This document shows positions 22,410 to 31,986 of a DNA stretch of 39,964 bases, one piece after another. Origin of the DNA: Treponema sp. GTDB taxonomy: Bacteria; Spirochaetota; Spirochaetia; Treponematales; Treponemataceae. Numbering within the stretch: position 1 is the stretch's first letter; each line of letters opens with the position of its first letter. Below the pieces are notes generated by a model. It saw nothing but the letters and a program-made list of their open reading frames with translations. It did no database searches and had not been told where the DNA came from. The stretch is taken from NCBI GenBank assembly GCA_018385395.1, contig JAHBAD010000154.1, positions 1 through 39,964 on the forward strand, written 5' to 3'. Both the position numbers and the translations under genes were made by a program.

Positions 22410-23135
22410 ATGGGAAAGTCTAAGGAACCAGAGAAACCGTCAACTGCGTGGCAGGGTACCTACGGTGACATGATCACCCTTATGCTCTGCTTCTTCGTTA
22501 TGCTTTATAACCCTTCAGAAATAGATCCGACTCAGCTGGCAACAATCACTCAGTCTCTGCAGATGAATGAAACTGAATCAACTTCCGGTGGTTTGTCACT
22601 TTCTGCAGGACGTCTTTCGGACCTGGGAAATAATATCAATTCACTTCCTTCTCTTGAAAAAGGTAAATCTCTGGGCCTTGCAAAGAAAAAGGCAGTAAGT
22701 CTTTTTGCTCCTGATATCAAATCAAATAAAATTACTATTACAAGTGACGAACGGGGACTGATTATTACACTGGCTTCAGACTCTTTCTTTGAAGAGGGAA
22801 GTGCAACCTTGAACATTGACCAGACCCGTGACACACTTCTGCGTCTTTCAGAATTTTTTAAATCTCCTGAAATGAAAGAACGCCGGTTTAGAATTGAAGG
22901 CCATACAGATAACACTCCGGTCCCTTTCGATTCCGCTTTTTACAGTAACTGGGAACTTTCTACAGCCCGCTCTACCAATGTTCTTCACTATCTTGCAGAT
23001 TACGGAGTAGATGAAAATCAGTTTTCTGTAGCAGGTTATGCAGACACCAGACCAAAATTTTCAAACGATACGCCTGAGGCCAGAGCCTATAACAGACGTG
23101 TGGATATAATTATTCTAGACGAGGGACATTTTTAA
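22410..23135 (+). CDS. motB: Flagellar motor stator protein MotB
   Basis: Stator subunit that anchors MotA to peptidoglycan. A single N-terminal membrane segment contains the ion-binding Asp20 in [16 protein letters not shown], preceded by a short basic cytoplasmic tail ([10 protein letters not shown]). The C-terminal OmpA-like domain shows [36 protein letters not shown] and AYNRRVDI. The 241-aa length is slightly short but complete. It sits in the motA-motB-fliL order. Confidence 0.95.
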   Translation: MGKSKEPEKPSTAWQGTYGDMITLMLCFFVMLYNPSEIDPTQLATITQSLQMNETESTSGGLSLSAGRLSDLGNNINSLPSLEKGKSLGLAKKKAVSLFAPDIKSNKITITSDERGLIITLASDSFFEEGSATLNIDQTRDTLLRLSEFFKSPEMKERRFRIEGHTDNTPVPFDSAFYSNWELSTARSTNVLHYLADYGVDENQFSVAGYADTRPKFSNDTPEARAYNRRVDIIILDEGHF

Positions 23136-23208
23136 TGGTAAAATGTAGGGAATTCATAATATTTTCTATTCTTTTAGACATAATAAAATGTTGCTTGCTG
23201 GAGGGGAA

Positions 23209-23760
23209 ATGGCAGACAATGACGAATTAGGTCTTGATGATGGTGGAGCATCATCATCACCTGCAAAAAAAGGCAAAATGGGCGGACTTTTGCCCGGTCT
23301 TCTTAAATGGATAATCATCGCAGTCGCTGCAATCATTCTCATCGTAGTTGTTGTATTCGTTACAGTAAAAATTGCCACAAAAGGCAGTTCTGGACCTGCA
23401 GGCGGACAGCCGGCATCAGTTTCTTATACAGCCCAGCGTGAAATTCTTGACTGGTACACATCTCTTGGTGTAATTCAGACAACAACAAGTGATGATATTC
23501 CTGCTACAGTTCGTGTAGACGTAGTTTTAGGATATAAAAAGGACGATAAAGCCACTTCAACAGAAATCACACAGAGAACTGTTGAATTAAAAGACTTTTT
23601 ACGCCGATATTTTAATGGAAAAACAGCTGCAGAACTTAAAAATACTGCAAATGAAGAAAGACTGAAGATTGAACTCAGAAATGCAATCAATGACAAATAC
23701 CTTACAAGTTCAAAGATTCGTGATGTAGTTTTCCTTCAGAAAGACGTTATTGAACAATAG
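23209..23760 (+). CDS. fliL: Flagellar basal body protein FliL
   Basis: A single-pass membrane protein associated with the stators and basal body. The chosen ATG at 23209 has GGAGGGG directly before it; a longer reading from 23188 adds MLLAGGE, which simply translates that SD, so it is rejected. The 183-aa product has an acidic/Lys cytoplasmic N-terminus, a membrane segment at about 29-54 (LLKWIIIAVAAIILIVVVVF) and a periplasmic domain ending in LTSSKIRDVVFLQKDVIEQ, as in FliL. It lies between motB and fliM. Confidence 0.92.
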   Translation: MADNDELGLDDGGASSSPAKKGKMGGLLPGLLKWIIIAVAAIILIVVVVFVTVKIATKGSSGPAGGQPASVSYTAQREILDWYTSLGVIQTTTSDDIPATVRVDVVLGYKKDDKATSTEITQRTVELKDFLRRYFNGKTAAELKNTANEERLKIELRNAINDKYLTSSKIRDVVFLQKDVIEQ

Positions 23761-23793
23761 TTTATAATATAGAAAGGATAAGGAAGATTCGGC

Positions 23794-24831
23794 ATGAACG
23801 AGGTTCTGTCACAGGACGAAATTGACCAGCTTTTAACTGCCATCAGTTCAGGTGAGTCTGAAGTTGATGATTTTAAGCCGGTTTCCAGTGCCCACAAAAT
23901 TAAAATCTATGACTTTAAACGTCCTAGTAAATTCTCAAAAGAACAGCTTCGTACTATTTCGAATATGCACGAAACTTTTGCGCGTAATACTACGACCAGT
24001 TTGTCAGCCCAGCTGCGCTCTCTGGTTCATGTTCACGTTGCATCTGTAGACGAACTGACTTACGAGGAATTTATTCGTTCTATTCCTACTCCAACAACCC
24101 TTGCTGTTATTAATATGGATCCGCTTCCTGGTAACGCGGTTCTTGAAATTGATCCGACAATTTCTTTCTGTATGATTGACCGTCTGTTCGGTGGGCGCGG
24201 TGCTATTGCAGGAAACAAAAACCGTGACCTTACAGATATTGAGCAGGAAGTAATGGAAGGTGTTATTGTTCGTATTCTGGCTAACCTTCGTGAAGCCTGG
24301 ACACAGGTAATCGACCTTCGTCCTCGTTTCCAAACAATTGAAACAAATCCTCAGTTTGCTTCAATTGTTCCGCCAAACGAAATGGTCGTTCTTATCACTT
24401 TGGAAACAAAAGTCGGTGAGGAAGAAGGCATGATGAACTTCTGTATTCCTTACCAGACAATCGACCCGATTATTTCAAAACTGTCATCACAGTTCTGGTA
24501 TTCTTCGGTTCGTAAAAGTTCAACAACCCAGTATCTGTCAACAATCAAAGGACAGATCAACGATGTTGATATGGACATTGTTGCCGATTTCGGCAGCATC
24601 AATCTGCCAATCAGAGACGTTCTGGCACTTCGCGTAGGTGATGTTGTTCGTCTTTCAAATATAAAAGTTGGAGATCCTCTCTCTCTGAGTGTTGGGGATC
24701 GCAAAAAGTTTTTCTGTCAGCCGGGTGTTGTCGGAAAGAAGATGGCTGTACAGATTACAGGAAAAATTGAAGATGTAGATGCGGAAGATTTTGAGGAACT
24801 TTCCGTAGAAGGAGATGGAACATATGAGTGA
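23794..24831 (+). CDS. fliM: Flagellar motor switch protein FliM
   Basis: Part of the cytoplasmic C-ring that sets rotation direction. The N-terminal [10 protein letters not shown] is the CheY-phosphate binding peptide. The middle domain (about 45-230) is CheC-like with [19 protein letters not shown] and DRLFGGRGA. The C-terminal SpoA/FliN-like domain spans about 255-335 ([19 protein letters not shown]). The 345-aa length is normal. Its 3' end overlaps the start of fliY by 8 bp. Confidence 0.96.
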   Translation: MNEVLSQDEIDQLLTAISSGESEVDDFKPVSSAHKIKIYDFKRPSKFSKEQLRTISNMHETFARNTTTSLSAQLRSLVHVHVASVDELTYEEFIRSIPTPTTLAVINMDPLPGNAVLEIDPTISFCMIDRLFGGRGAIAGNKNRDLTDIEQEVMEGVIVRILANLREAWTQVIDLRPRFQTIETNPQFASIVPPNEMVVLITLETKVGEEEGMMNFCIPYQTIDPIISKLSSQFWYSSVRKSSTTQYLSTIKGQINDVDMDIVADFGSINLPIRDVLALRVGDVVRLSNIKVGDPLSLSVGDRKKFFCQPGVVGKKMAVQITGKIEDVDAEDFEELSVEGDGTYE

Positions 24832-26044
24832 TGGTGCAATTTCACAGGACGAAATCGACGCTCTGCTTTCTGGCGTTTCAATGGACGGATTAAATTCTTC
24901 CGGCCAGGTTTCAAGCGGACCTGCTGCCCATATGGATGTGGCTACACTTCAGGGGCTGGCAGACGAACTTAGACCAAAACTTGAATCAAATATTAATTCT
25001 TATACAAATGCTTCTTTCACAGCTGATAATCCTGTTGTTGAAGTAGTGGACAGAGACCGTGTTCTTTCTCGTCTTCCAGAGGTAGTAGTCGGGGTAATGG
25101 CCGACTATAACGAAGGTGTAAAAGGCGAACATCTTTATCTTCTGGCTCCTGAATTTGCTCAGAAGCTTTTCTCTCTGGTTAATTCAGAAGAAGTAACAGA
25201 AGTTGATGACATGGTTCTTTCTGTTGTATCAGAAGTAATTGCAACGCATGTTAGTGCTCAGATTAACAGTCTGGACGCAACAGGAAAACTTCCGGGTCTT
25301 GCTTACGCAACACCTGAATGTGTTAATGAACCTAAAGCTATGGTGCGTTTCCCACAGGGAGATTTCGCACTTTGTACATATCCCCTTACTTTGGGCGGCG
25401 AAGCATTTACTCTTTGGGAATGTATTGCCGGAAACGTTGCTGAAAAAATGTGTAACGCTCTTGGTGGTGGTGTAGAAGATCTTTCTTCTCCTGCTATGGA
25501 CATGGGAAGTCCTATGGGCGGCATGTCTCAGCCAATGGGTGGCTCAATGGGAATGAGTCAGCCTCAAATGAACATGGGAATGGGCATGGGAATGGCACAG
25601 CCTCAAATGAACATGGGAATGGGCATGGGCATGGGGCAGCCTCAGATGAATATGGGAATGGGTATGCCACAAATGGGTATGGGTATGCCTCAGATGAATA
25701 TGGGTATGAATATGGGAATGAATGTTCCTAATGTTCAGTCCCTTCAATATCCAAATCTTCAGGGAAGTATGACCGGCGCCGAACAGGGGAATATCGGCCT
25801 GATTATGGATGTTCAGATGGAAATGACCGTAGAACTTGGTCGTACAAAAAAATCCATCAAAGAAATCCTTGGAATGGGGGAAGGTACAATCATCGAGCTT
25901 GAAAAACTTGCCGGTGAACCTGTAGACATTCTGGTTAACCATAAACAGATTGCAAAAGGTGAAGTTGTAGTTATTGACGAAAACTTTGGTGTTCGTGTAA
26001 CAGAAATCCTTTCACCAATGGAAAGAGTTTCAGATATTCACTAG
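24824..26044 (+). CDS. fliY: Flagellar motor switch protein FliY (FliN type) with Met-rich insert
   Basis: Second C-ring switch protein, 406 aa. The N-terminal [16 protein letters not shown] is again a CheY-binding type motif. Residues ~35-215 are a CheC/CheX-like domain ([32 protein letters not shown]). Residues ~225-303 are a Met/Gly/Gln low-complexity tract with 13-residue repeats ([12 protein letters not shown]). The C-terminal SpoA domain (about 320-400) begins at [20 protein letters not shown] and ends at VRVTEIL. The ATG at 24824 is preferred to 24815, because AGGAGA is 10 nt upstream of the former and only about 1 nt from the latter. It overlaps the end of fliM. Confidence 0.94.
   Translation: MSDGAISQDEIDALLSGVSMDGLNSSGQVSSGPAAHMDVATLQGLADELRPKLESNINSYTNASFTADNPVVEVVDRDRVLSRLPEVVVGVMADYNEGVKGEHLYLLAPEFAQKLFSLVNSEEVTEVDDMVLSVVSEVIATHVSAQINSLDATGKLPGLAYATPECVNEPKAMVRFPQGDFALCTYPLTLGGEAFTLWECIAGNVAEKMCNALGGGVEDLSSPAMDMGSPMGGMSQPMGGSMGMSQPQMNMGMGMGMAQPQMNMGMGMGMGQPQMNMGMGMPQMGMGMPQMNMGMNMGMNVPNVQSLQYPNLQGSMTGAEQGNIGLIMDVQMEMTVELGRTKKSIKEILGMGEGTIIELEKLAGEPVDILVNHKQIAKGEVVVIDENFGVRVTEILSPMERVSDIH
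25496..25732 (+). repeat. 39-bp tandem repeat coding a Met/Gly-rich tract in fliY
   Basis: Two full 39-bp units (25559-25597 and 25598-25636) and a shortened third (25637-25669), starting CAGCCTCA(A/G)ATGAA, followed by a degenerate ATGGGTATG region to about 25732. Each unit encodes [12 protein letters not shown] plus one residue. Confidence 0.85.
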
Positions 26045-26074
26045 CCGATTTTTTCTTCTGGGTGGGGTTGAAAA

Positions 26075-26722
26075 ATGGTTTTCTCAAAAAAAAGTATTAT
26101 TTTCTTTGTATTGATTTCATTAATATTTTCGTGTCTGTTTGGACAGACTGTTTCTTCTTCGGAAAATGATGCTGTTAATGAAAATGAAATTACACTTACT
26201 CTTCCAGAAGCAAATTCAGAATCAAGTCTTACATTTTCAGATACAGGAAAAAAATCAACTGTATGGCCCTTCGTAAAGATGATTTTCATGCTTCTTTTAG
26301 TGGTTGCGGCAGTGTATGGTGTTATGTATTATTTTAAACGCCGTGGAACCGGGACCCGAAGTGATGATCAGTTTTTGCGCCGTGTTGCATATTTGAGTCT
26401 TGGACAGGGAAAATCAGTTGAAGTTGTTACTCTTGTAGACAAAGGGGCATATCTTCTTGGTGTTACTGAAGGCGGAATCAACCTGATTGCTGAAGTAAAA
26501 GATGAAGAACTGATTCAGGCAATGAATCTTTACGCTGATAAAACTACAAATACTTCAAAACCTAAAAACTTTGCTGATGTTTTGGATATGTTTATGCCGG
26601 GCGGTCCACGCGAAAACACAGCACCAAAAGGACGTCAGAGTACAAATGTATTCAGTGCCGGCGAACAGGATATAAATCAGATTTTCCAGGATCAGGCAAA
26701 ACGCCTTAAGGAAAATGAGTAG
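26075..26722 (+). CDS. fliO: Flagellar export protein FliO/FliZ
   Basis: Helper of FliP assembly in the flagellar type III export gate. The 215-aa chain has an N-terminal hydrophobic signal (SIIFFVLISLIFSCLFGQ), an acidic periplasmic stretch, a second membrane segment at about 66-88 (VWPFVKMIFMLLLVVAAVYGVMYY) and the FliO cytoplasmic core RRVAYLSLGQGKSVEVVTLVD. The first hydrophobic segment ends with a Cys that could be a relaxed spirochaete lipobox. GGGTGGGG precedes the ATG by ~9 nt. It sits between fliY and fliP. Confidence 0.88.
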   Translation: MVFSKKSIIFFVLISLIFSCLFGQTVSSSENDAVNENEITLTLPEANSESSLTFSDTGKKSTVWPFVKMIFMLLLVVAAVYGVMYYFKRRGTGTRSDDQFLRRVAYLSLGQGKSVEVVTLVDKGAYLLGVTEGGINLIAEVKDEELIQAMNLYADKTTNTSKPKNFADVLDMFMPGGPRENTAPKGRQSTNVFSAGEQDINQIFQDQAKRLKENE

Positions 26723-26732
26723 GGTGGACGGT

Positions 26733-27551
26733 ATGAGAAAAATCAATTTCAAAAAGATTGTCCTTGCTCTGCTACTTGTTCTTTCAGTATCTGTAGTTTC
26801 AGCCCAAAGTTTTCCGCAAGGTTCTACACGAGGAAATACCGAAATGAGTCGTAATGTGACTCAGCCTGCAGTTCCAAATGTTTCAATTCAGATTACTCAG
26901 CCTCAGACAGGACGTGAAGTTGCTTTTTCTGTAAGAGTACTTCTTGCACTTACAATATTGACAATTGCGCCGAGTCTTCTTTTACTGGTTACCTGTTTTC
27001 TGCGCTTTTCAATTGTTCTGGACTTTATTAAACGTGCTCTTTCATTGCAGCAGGTTCCGCCTACAGCAGTTCTGAATGGCATCGCTTTGTTTATGACCCT
27101 TTTTGTCATGTGGCCGACTTTTTCAACAATGTACGAAAAGTCTTTTAAGCCCTTGAACGAAGGTCAGATTGGAATAGAAGAAGCCTACCGTGAAGCCGAA
27201 GCTCCAATCCGTCTGTTTATGTATACTCAGATGGCAGAAGATCCAACTTACATCGGAACTTTTATGAATATGGCAAAACTTGAAAAACCAAATACACTTG
27301 CCGATGTTCCAACACATATTCTTGTTCCTGCATACATTCTTCATGAACTTACAGCTGCTTTTAAAATCGGTGTTCTTCTATATATACCGTTTATTATTAT
27401 TGATATGGTCGTAGCCAGTATCCTTATGTCCATGGGTATGATGATGCTGCCGCCAGTTCAGATTTCCATGCCGTTCAAACTGATTCTTTTTGTTCTGGTA
27501 GACGGATGGGGACTTCTTACCAATCAGCTTTTCCTTTCGGTAATTCACTAG
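26733..27551 (+). CDS. fliP: Flagellar export gate protein FliP
   Basis: Core pore subunit of the flagellar secretion gate. From the ATG at 26733 (SD AGGGTGGA, about 4 nt upstream) the product is 272 aa with a cleavable signal peptide MRKINFKKIVLALLLVLSVSVVSA. The alternative ATG at 26715 would overlap the fliO stop, has no SD and would add MSRVDG before the signal. FliP signatures are LLLVTCFLRFSIVLDFIKRAL, ALFMTLFVMWPTF and MMLPPVQISMPFKLILFVLVDGW (split membrane helices). Confidence 0.95.
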   Translation: MRKINFKKIVLALLLVLSVSVVSAQSFPQGSTRGNTEMSRNVTQPAVPNVSIQITQPQTGREVAFSVRVLLALTILTIAPSLLLLVTCFLRFSIVLDFIKRALSLQQVPPTAVLNGIALFMTLFVMWPTFSTMYEKSFKPLNEGQIGIEEAYREAEAPIRLFMYTQMAEDPTYIGTFMNMAKLEKPNTLADVPTHILVPAYILHELTAAFKIGVLLYIPFIIIDMVVASILMSMGMMMLPPVQISMPFKLILFVLVDGWGLLTNQLFLSVIH

Positions 27552-27562
27552 GAGCGTAGAAT

Positions 27563-27832
27563 ATGAGTACAGGTGAAATTGTAACATTGATGCGCGGAGG
27601 AATTACCCAGATTCTGGAATTGATTGCACCGTGCCTTATTGCAGCTTTGATAGTTGGCCTTATCGTAGCCATTTTTCAGGCCGTAACTTCCATCCAGGAA
27701 CAGACCCTTACCTTTCTTCCGAAACTTCTCACAATCCTTATTGTACTGGCACTTCTTGGCGGTGTTATGTTTTCGAACCTTGGGCAGTACACTGTGGCAT
27801 TGTTTTCCCGTATTCCTGATTTTGCAAAGTAA
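27563..27832 (+). CDS. fliQ: Flagellar export gate protein FliQ
   Basis: An 89-aa protein with two membrane helices (LIAPCLIAALIVGLIVAIFQ and LTILIVLALLGGVMFSNLG) joined by TSIQEQTLTFLPKL, the conserved FliQ loop. AGGAG lies about 9 nt before the ATG. It follows fliP by 11 bp and precedes fliR by 20 bp. Confidence 0.95.
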   Translation: MSTGEIVTLMRGGITQILELIAPCLIAALIVGLIVAIFQAVTSIQEQTLTFLPKLLTILIVLALLGGVMFSNLGQYTVALFSRIPDFAK

Positions 27833-27852
27833 AAGGGAGGTGGGACTGAGAG

Positions 27853-28650
27853 ATGCTTGATTCCATCCTTCTTAAAGCACCCTATTTTCTTTTGGTTTAT
27901 GCCCGGTGCTTTACAATGATTATTACACTTCCTCTGTTTTCCATGCGTTCGGTTCCACGAGTTGCAAAGCTTGCTCTTTCTTTTTACATGGCATTCATGA
28001 TGTTTTCGGGTGTTGATTTTTCTGTTTACGAATCCGTTGTAACAGAGAACCAGGCATTTTCTGTTCAATACCTTCTCTTGGTTCTTGGGGAAGGTCTCAT
28101 CGGTGTAATAATGGGATTTTTTATTCAGATTATTTTTGCCGCCTTCAGTACTGCAGGTCAGCTTTTCGCATTCCAGATGGGCTTTTCTGCTGCTTCTGCC
28201 TATGATGCTTTAAGCCAGGTTGAAAATCCCCTTATGGGACAGTACCTGAACTTTATTGCCATGCTGGTATTCCTTCAGAACAGATGGTTCCAGAAGATTT
28301 TTATTTCAGGTCTTATGGGAAGCTTTAAGGCTCTCAGCGCTTATTCCATTGCTACAGGAACTGAATCTGTTGCCCGTTTCATGCTGAAAGGCCTTACAAA
28401 CCTTTTTGCAGATGCCTTGATTATTGCTCTTCCTGTTATGGGAACACTTCTTCTTGTTTCTATAGCAACAGGACTTCTTTCAAAAGCCGCACCTCAGATG
28501 AATCTTTTGTCTGAAGGTTTTCCGGTTATGATTCTGCTGGCGTTTTTCCTCATTCTGAATATGCTTCCTGCAATGAGTGATTTCTTTACACGTTCTTTCA
28601 ATCAGGGGCTAAAAGATTTGACAGATCTGTTTGCCACCCTTGGAAAGTAG
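27853..28650 (+). CDS. fliR: Flagellar export gate protein FliR
   Basis: A 265-aa polytopic protein that completes the FliPQR pore. Conserved features are VYARCFTMIITLPLFSMRSV, GEGLIGVIMGFFIQIIFAAF, GQLFAFQMGFSAASAYDAL and the C-terminal MNLLSEGFPVMILLAFFLIL. A strong GGGAGGTGGG lies 12 nt upstream of the ATG, with a weaker GAGAG next to it. flhB follows 10 bp downstream. Confidence 0.95.
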   Translation: MLDSILLKAPYFLLVYARCFTMIITLPLFSMRSVPRVAKLALSFYMAFMMFSGVDFSVYESVVTENQAFSVQYLLLVLGEGLIGVIMGFFIQIIFAAFSTAGQLFAFQMGFSAASAYDALSQVENPLMGQYLNFIAMLVFLQNRWFQKIFISGLMGSFKALSAYSIATGTESVARFMLKGLTNLFADALIIALPVMGTLLLVSIATGLLSKAAPQMNLLSEGFPVMILLAFFLILNMLPAMSDFFTRSFNQGLKDLTDLFATLGK

Positions 28651-28660
28651 GAGGTAGCTT

Positions 28661-29743
28661 ATGGCTGCAGAAGATGAGGGAAGAACCGAGGAACCTTCAG
28701 AATATAAACTGGAGAAGGAGCGTAAAGAAGGTCGTGTTGCAAAAACTCAGGAACTTGCCGGAAGTCTTGTTCTTCTTTTTACTGTTCTTCTGCTTTTCAT
28801 TTTAGGAAAAAGAATTTTCAACAACTGTGCTGAAATAATGATTTTCTGTTTTAATCAGGCACATGAAAAAGACCCTGTGAATGGAAATCTTTGGGAAGCG
28901 TTTCTAAATTTCTTTTTACGAATTATTCTTCCAATGGGAGTTGTAAGTTTTATTGCAGCCCTGGCAGGAAATATAATCCAGACAAGAGGCTTTCTTTTCA
29001 GCTGGAAACCTATAGAACCTAAGTTCAGTAAAATTTTACCAAAGTTCGGAGAATATTTTCGCCGTACAATCGGGTCTCTTCAGGGACTGTTTAATATTGC
29101 AAAATCTCTTGGAAAAGTTGCCCTTATTGTTTTTATTGCATATCTGCTTATCCGCAGGAATATGTGGGATATTGTTGAAACAATTTCTACAGGAAGTATC
29201 ATTTCGGCTCTTCGAAAAGTGGCTATGACCGGCGCAGAATTGATTATTATAGTTTCGGTTCTTTTTGTTGCCATTGCTATTCCTGATTATTTTGTGCAGC
29301 GTCATGAATTTATGGAAAGCTTGAAAATGACAAAGCAGGAAGTAAAGGAAGAATTCAAAGAGATGGAAGGGGATCCTCAGATGAAAGCTCAGCTTCGTGC
29401 TATGCAGCAGAGGATTTTAAGTCAGAATATTCCTAAAGCTGTAAAAGAATCAAACGTTGTTATTACTAACCCTACACATTTTTCAGTGGCTTTGAAATAT
29501 GATGAGGAAGCAGGAAATAACGCTCCGGTTGTAAATGCCAAAGGTATGGATAACGAAGCTTTATTGATACGACGCATTGCGACAGAAAATGATATTCCTC
29601 TTGTAGAAAACAAGCCTCTTGCACGCGATCTTTATCAAAATATTGATGTTGGGGAAGAAGTTCCGCCGGTTTACTGGAAAACTATTGCTCTTATCTATTC
29701 TCAACTTGCGCAGGATGAAAAAACAGATTTTCGTAAGAAATAA
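28661..29743 (+). CDS. flhB: Flagellar export switch protein FlhB
   Basis: Controls substrate switching from rod/hook to filament export. 360 aa: a charged N-terminal tail (EDEGRTEEPSEYKLEKERKEGRV), four membrane segments between about 28 and 210, and the cytoplasmic autocleavage domain with NPTH at 270-273 (VVITNPTHFSVALKYD). AGGAGGT precedes the ATG. There are 95 bp before flhA that hold a possible internal promoter. Confidence 0.96.
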   Translation: MAAEDEGRTEEPSEYKLEKERKEGRVAKTQELAGSLVLLFTVLLLFILGKRIFNNCAEIMIFCFNQAHEKDPVNGNLWEAFLNFFLRIILPMGVVSFIAALAGNIIQTRGFLFSWKPIEPKFSKILPKFGEYFRRTIGSLQGLFNIAKSLGKVALIVFIAYLLIRRNMWDIVETISTGSIISALRKVAMTGAELIIIVSVLFVAIAIPDYFVQRHEFMESLKMTKQEVKEEFKEMEGDPQMKAQLRAMQQRILSQNIPKAVKESNVVITNPTHFSVALKYDEEAGNNAPVVNAKGMDNEALLIRRIATENDIPLVENKPLARDLYQNIDVGEEVPPVYWKTIALIYSQLAQDEKTDFRKK

Positions 29744-29747
29744 AATG

Positions 29748-29776
29748 TTGAAAAAATATCTGTATCAAGGTAAAAT
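29748..29776 (+). promoter_or_regulatory. Internal sigma-70 promoter upstream of flhA
   Basis: -35 TTGAAA (29748-29753), a 17-bp spacer and -10 TAAAAT (29771-29776), in the largest gap (95 bp) of the fliR-flhA region. It could give sigma-70 expression of flhA-flhF-flhG-fliA. Confidence 0.5.
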
Positions 29777-29838
29777 GAAATACTAATATCTCAAAAATTT
29801 CTATACTTGAATAAAGTTTTGCTTTGGGTGGGGGCTTA

Positions 29839-31986
29839 ATGGCAAACGAAAATCGAGTCGTTGACCGTATTTTAAATTTCGTAAAACAGAGTTACATGGG
29901 CGTATTTGCCGTATTCGTAATCATCTTTATGATTATACCATGTCCGAAAGTTCTGGTAGATATAATGATGATACTGAATTTATCGGTGTGCATTATTGTA
30001 CTCTTAAGAGTTATTACAATTCCCCGTGCAGCTGATTTTGAATCTTTCCCCCGCATCATTCTTTTTCAGACTATGTTTGGTCTTGGCTTGAACATTGCAT
30101 CAACCCGTTTGATTCTTACAGGTGAAATGGTTCGCCGGGGCGGAAAATTTGTTATGCCTGGTCAAAGTAATATGGTTCAGGCTTTCGCAAGAATTGTAAC
30201 TGGAAATGACGTCGTAATAGGATTTATTATTTTTATAATTCTTATTATCGTTCAGGTAGTAGTAATTACAAAAGGTGCTACCCGTATTTCTGAAGTTTCA
30301 GCCCGATTTACCCTGGATGCAATGCAGCCGAAACTCCTTGATGTAGATAACCGTCTGAACAGTGGTGCAATTTCAGATGAAGAAGCTCAGGAACTGAAAG
30401 CTCAGATTCGTCGTGAAATAGACTTCTATTCGACAATGGACGGTGCTTCAAAGTTTGTTTCAGGAAACGTAAAGGCTGGAATTGTAATTACTGTAGTAAA
30501 CCTTCTTGGTGGCTTTATAATCGGAATGATTAAGAAGGAAATGGATTTTAATTCTGCTCTGGATTCATATTCCCGACTTACAATCGGTGACGGACTTCTT
30601 TCACAGTTGCCTTCAATGATGATTTCATTTGCAACTGGTATCCTTGTTACCGGAACAAAAACAGACGACAATCTTGCCCAGCAGGTTATCAATGATTTTT
30701 CCGGAGACGGACGCATTTACGAAATCCTCGGTGCAGTTCTCATTATTCTGGGCATTGCTCTGGGACTTAACACTCCAAGTCTCCTTATTATGCTGGTTCT
30801 TTTCGGGGCTGCCTTTATTTATGTTGGTTTCCGTATGTCAAAGAACAATACGGTAAAAGAAGCAAAGAAACTGGAACTTGCAAAGAAAGAGGCAGAAGGT
30901 TCTCAGGTTGCAGCTGTAAAGCAGCAGGATTATCCTCTTCTTGACCAGCTTTCTATTGAACTTGGTTTTGCACTTATTCCTCTTGTAGATAAAGAAAAGG
31001 GTGCTGAGCTTACCGGTCGTATTGCAAACATCCGTATGGAAGCAGCCAACGACATGGGGCTTATCGTTCCGAATATTCATATCCAGGACAATATGACTCT
31101 GGAACCTAATGAATACGTATTCAAGATTCATGGTATTGAAGCAGGGCGTGCTTCTATTAAGCTTGGTTATTATATGGCAATCAATACAAGCGGAATGTCT
31201 CTTGAAGAAATACAAGGTGAACGTACAATAGAGCCTACATTCGGACTTCCAGCCGTTTGGGTAAACGAAGAAAAACGCCAGGAGGCTGAAGAAGCCGGCT
31301 ATACAATCTGTGATCCTTCAACTGTAATGGCAACACACATTACAGAACTTATCCGTTCTAATGCGGATATTATTCTTGGCAGTGAAGAAGTTAAGAAAAT
31401 GATGGATAAAGCTGCTGAAAGATATCCTGTTCTTGTAAAAGAGGTTCTGGAGAACGCAAAAATGTCTTACGGACAGATTGAACGTATCCTTAAGAATCTT
31501 CTGGCAGAACGTGTTTCAATCCGTGGCATTGAAACCATTCTTTCTGCCATTTCAGATTATGCAGCGGTTTCAAAAGATATCTGGTTCCTGACTCAGAAAG
31601 TCCGGGAGGCACTGGGACTTCAGATTGCAAAACAGTATGCAGATAGAAATAATAAACTTCATGTAATGCTTCTTTCACAGAAACTTACAGAAATGATAGA
31701 ACGCCGGGCTTTCTATCCGAAAGACGGTTCAAAACCAATGGCAGCACTGGATCCTGTTGAAGGCAGATTATGGAAAAATTGTATTTCCGCTGCTCTTACA
31801 AGATTTCAGAATATGGTTCCAATAATTGTTTGTGAACCTGAAATCAGACAGCTTGTTCATTCCCTTTGTGAAATTGATTTGCCTGGAGTTGTAGTTCTTT
31901 CGACAAATGAATTGTATAACGCAGGCAAAAAAGTGCAGCTTGAAGTAATCGGGGAAATAGCAGAAGAAAACGAGGGAAATCAATAA
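29839..31986 (+). CDS. flhA: Flagellar export gate protein FlhA
   Basis: Large export-gate subunit that docks substrate-chaperone complexes. From the ATG at 29839 (SD GGGTGGGGG) it is 715 aa; a TTG at 29824 would only translate that SD. The N-terminal half holds eight membrane segments and the FHIPEP region (FPRIILFQTMFGLGLNIAST, GNVKAGIVITVVNLLGGFII). The C-terminal cytoplasmic domain runs from about residue 355 to the end, with ERTIEPTFGLPAVWV and NLLAERVSIRGIETILSAI. The last base of its stop overlaps the A of flhF ATG. Confidence 0.96.
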   Translation: MANENRVVDRILNFVKQSYMGVFAVFVIIFMIIPCPKVLVDIMMILNLSVCIIVLLRVITIPRAADFESFPRIILFQTMFGLGLNIASTRLILTGEMVRRGGKFVMPGQSNMVQAFARIVTGNDVVIGFIIFIILIIVQVVVITKGATRISEVSARFTLDAMQPKLLDVDNRLNSGAISDEEAQELKAQIRREIDFYSTMDGASKFVSGNVKAGIVITVVNLLGGFIIGMIKKEMDFNSALDSYSRLTIGDGLLSQLPSMMISFATGILVTGTKTDDNLAQQVINDFSGDGRIYEILGAVLIILGIALGLNTPSLLIMLVLFGAAFIYVGFRMSKNNTVKEAKKLELAKKEAEGSQVAAVKQQDYPLLDQLSIELGFALIPLVDKEKGAELTGRIANIRMEAANDMGLIVPNIHIQDNMTLEPNEYVFKIHGIEAGRASIKLGYYMAINTSGMSLEEIQGERTIEPTFGLPAVWVNEEKRQEAEEAGYTICDPSTVMATHITELIRSNADIILGSEEVKKMMDKAAERYPVLVKEVLENAKMSYGQIERILKNLLAERVSIRGIETILSAISDYAAVSKDIWFLTQKVREALGLQIAKQYADRNNKLHVMLLSQKLTEMIERRAFYPKDGSKPMAALDPVEGRLWKNCISAALTRFQNMVPIIVCEPEIRQLVHSLCEIDLPGVVVLSTNELYNAGKKVQLEVIGEIAEENEGNQ

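Noticed and set aside
25544-25942. A His-rich minus-strand frame with [10 protein letters not shown] repeats
   Set aside because: It is the complement of the Met-rich repeat in fliY; it has no start signals and its repeats are explained by fliY.
29812-29830. Exact sigma-28 -35 TAAAGTTT just before flhA
   Set aside because: The expected GCCGATAA is missing at 11 bp (GGGGCTTA there instead); chance match in AT-rich DNA.
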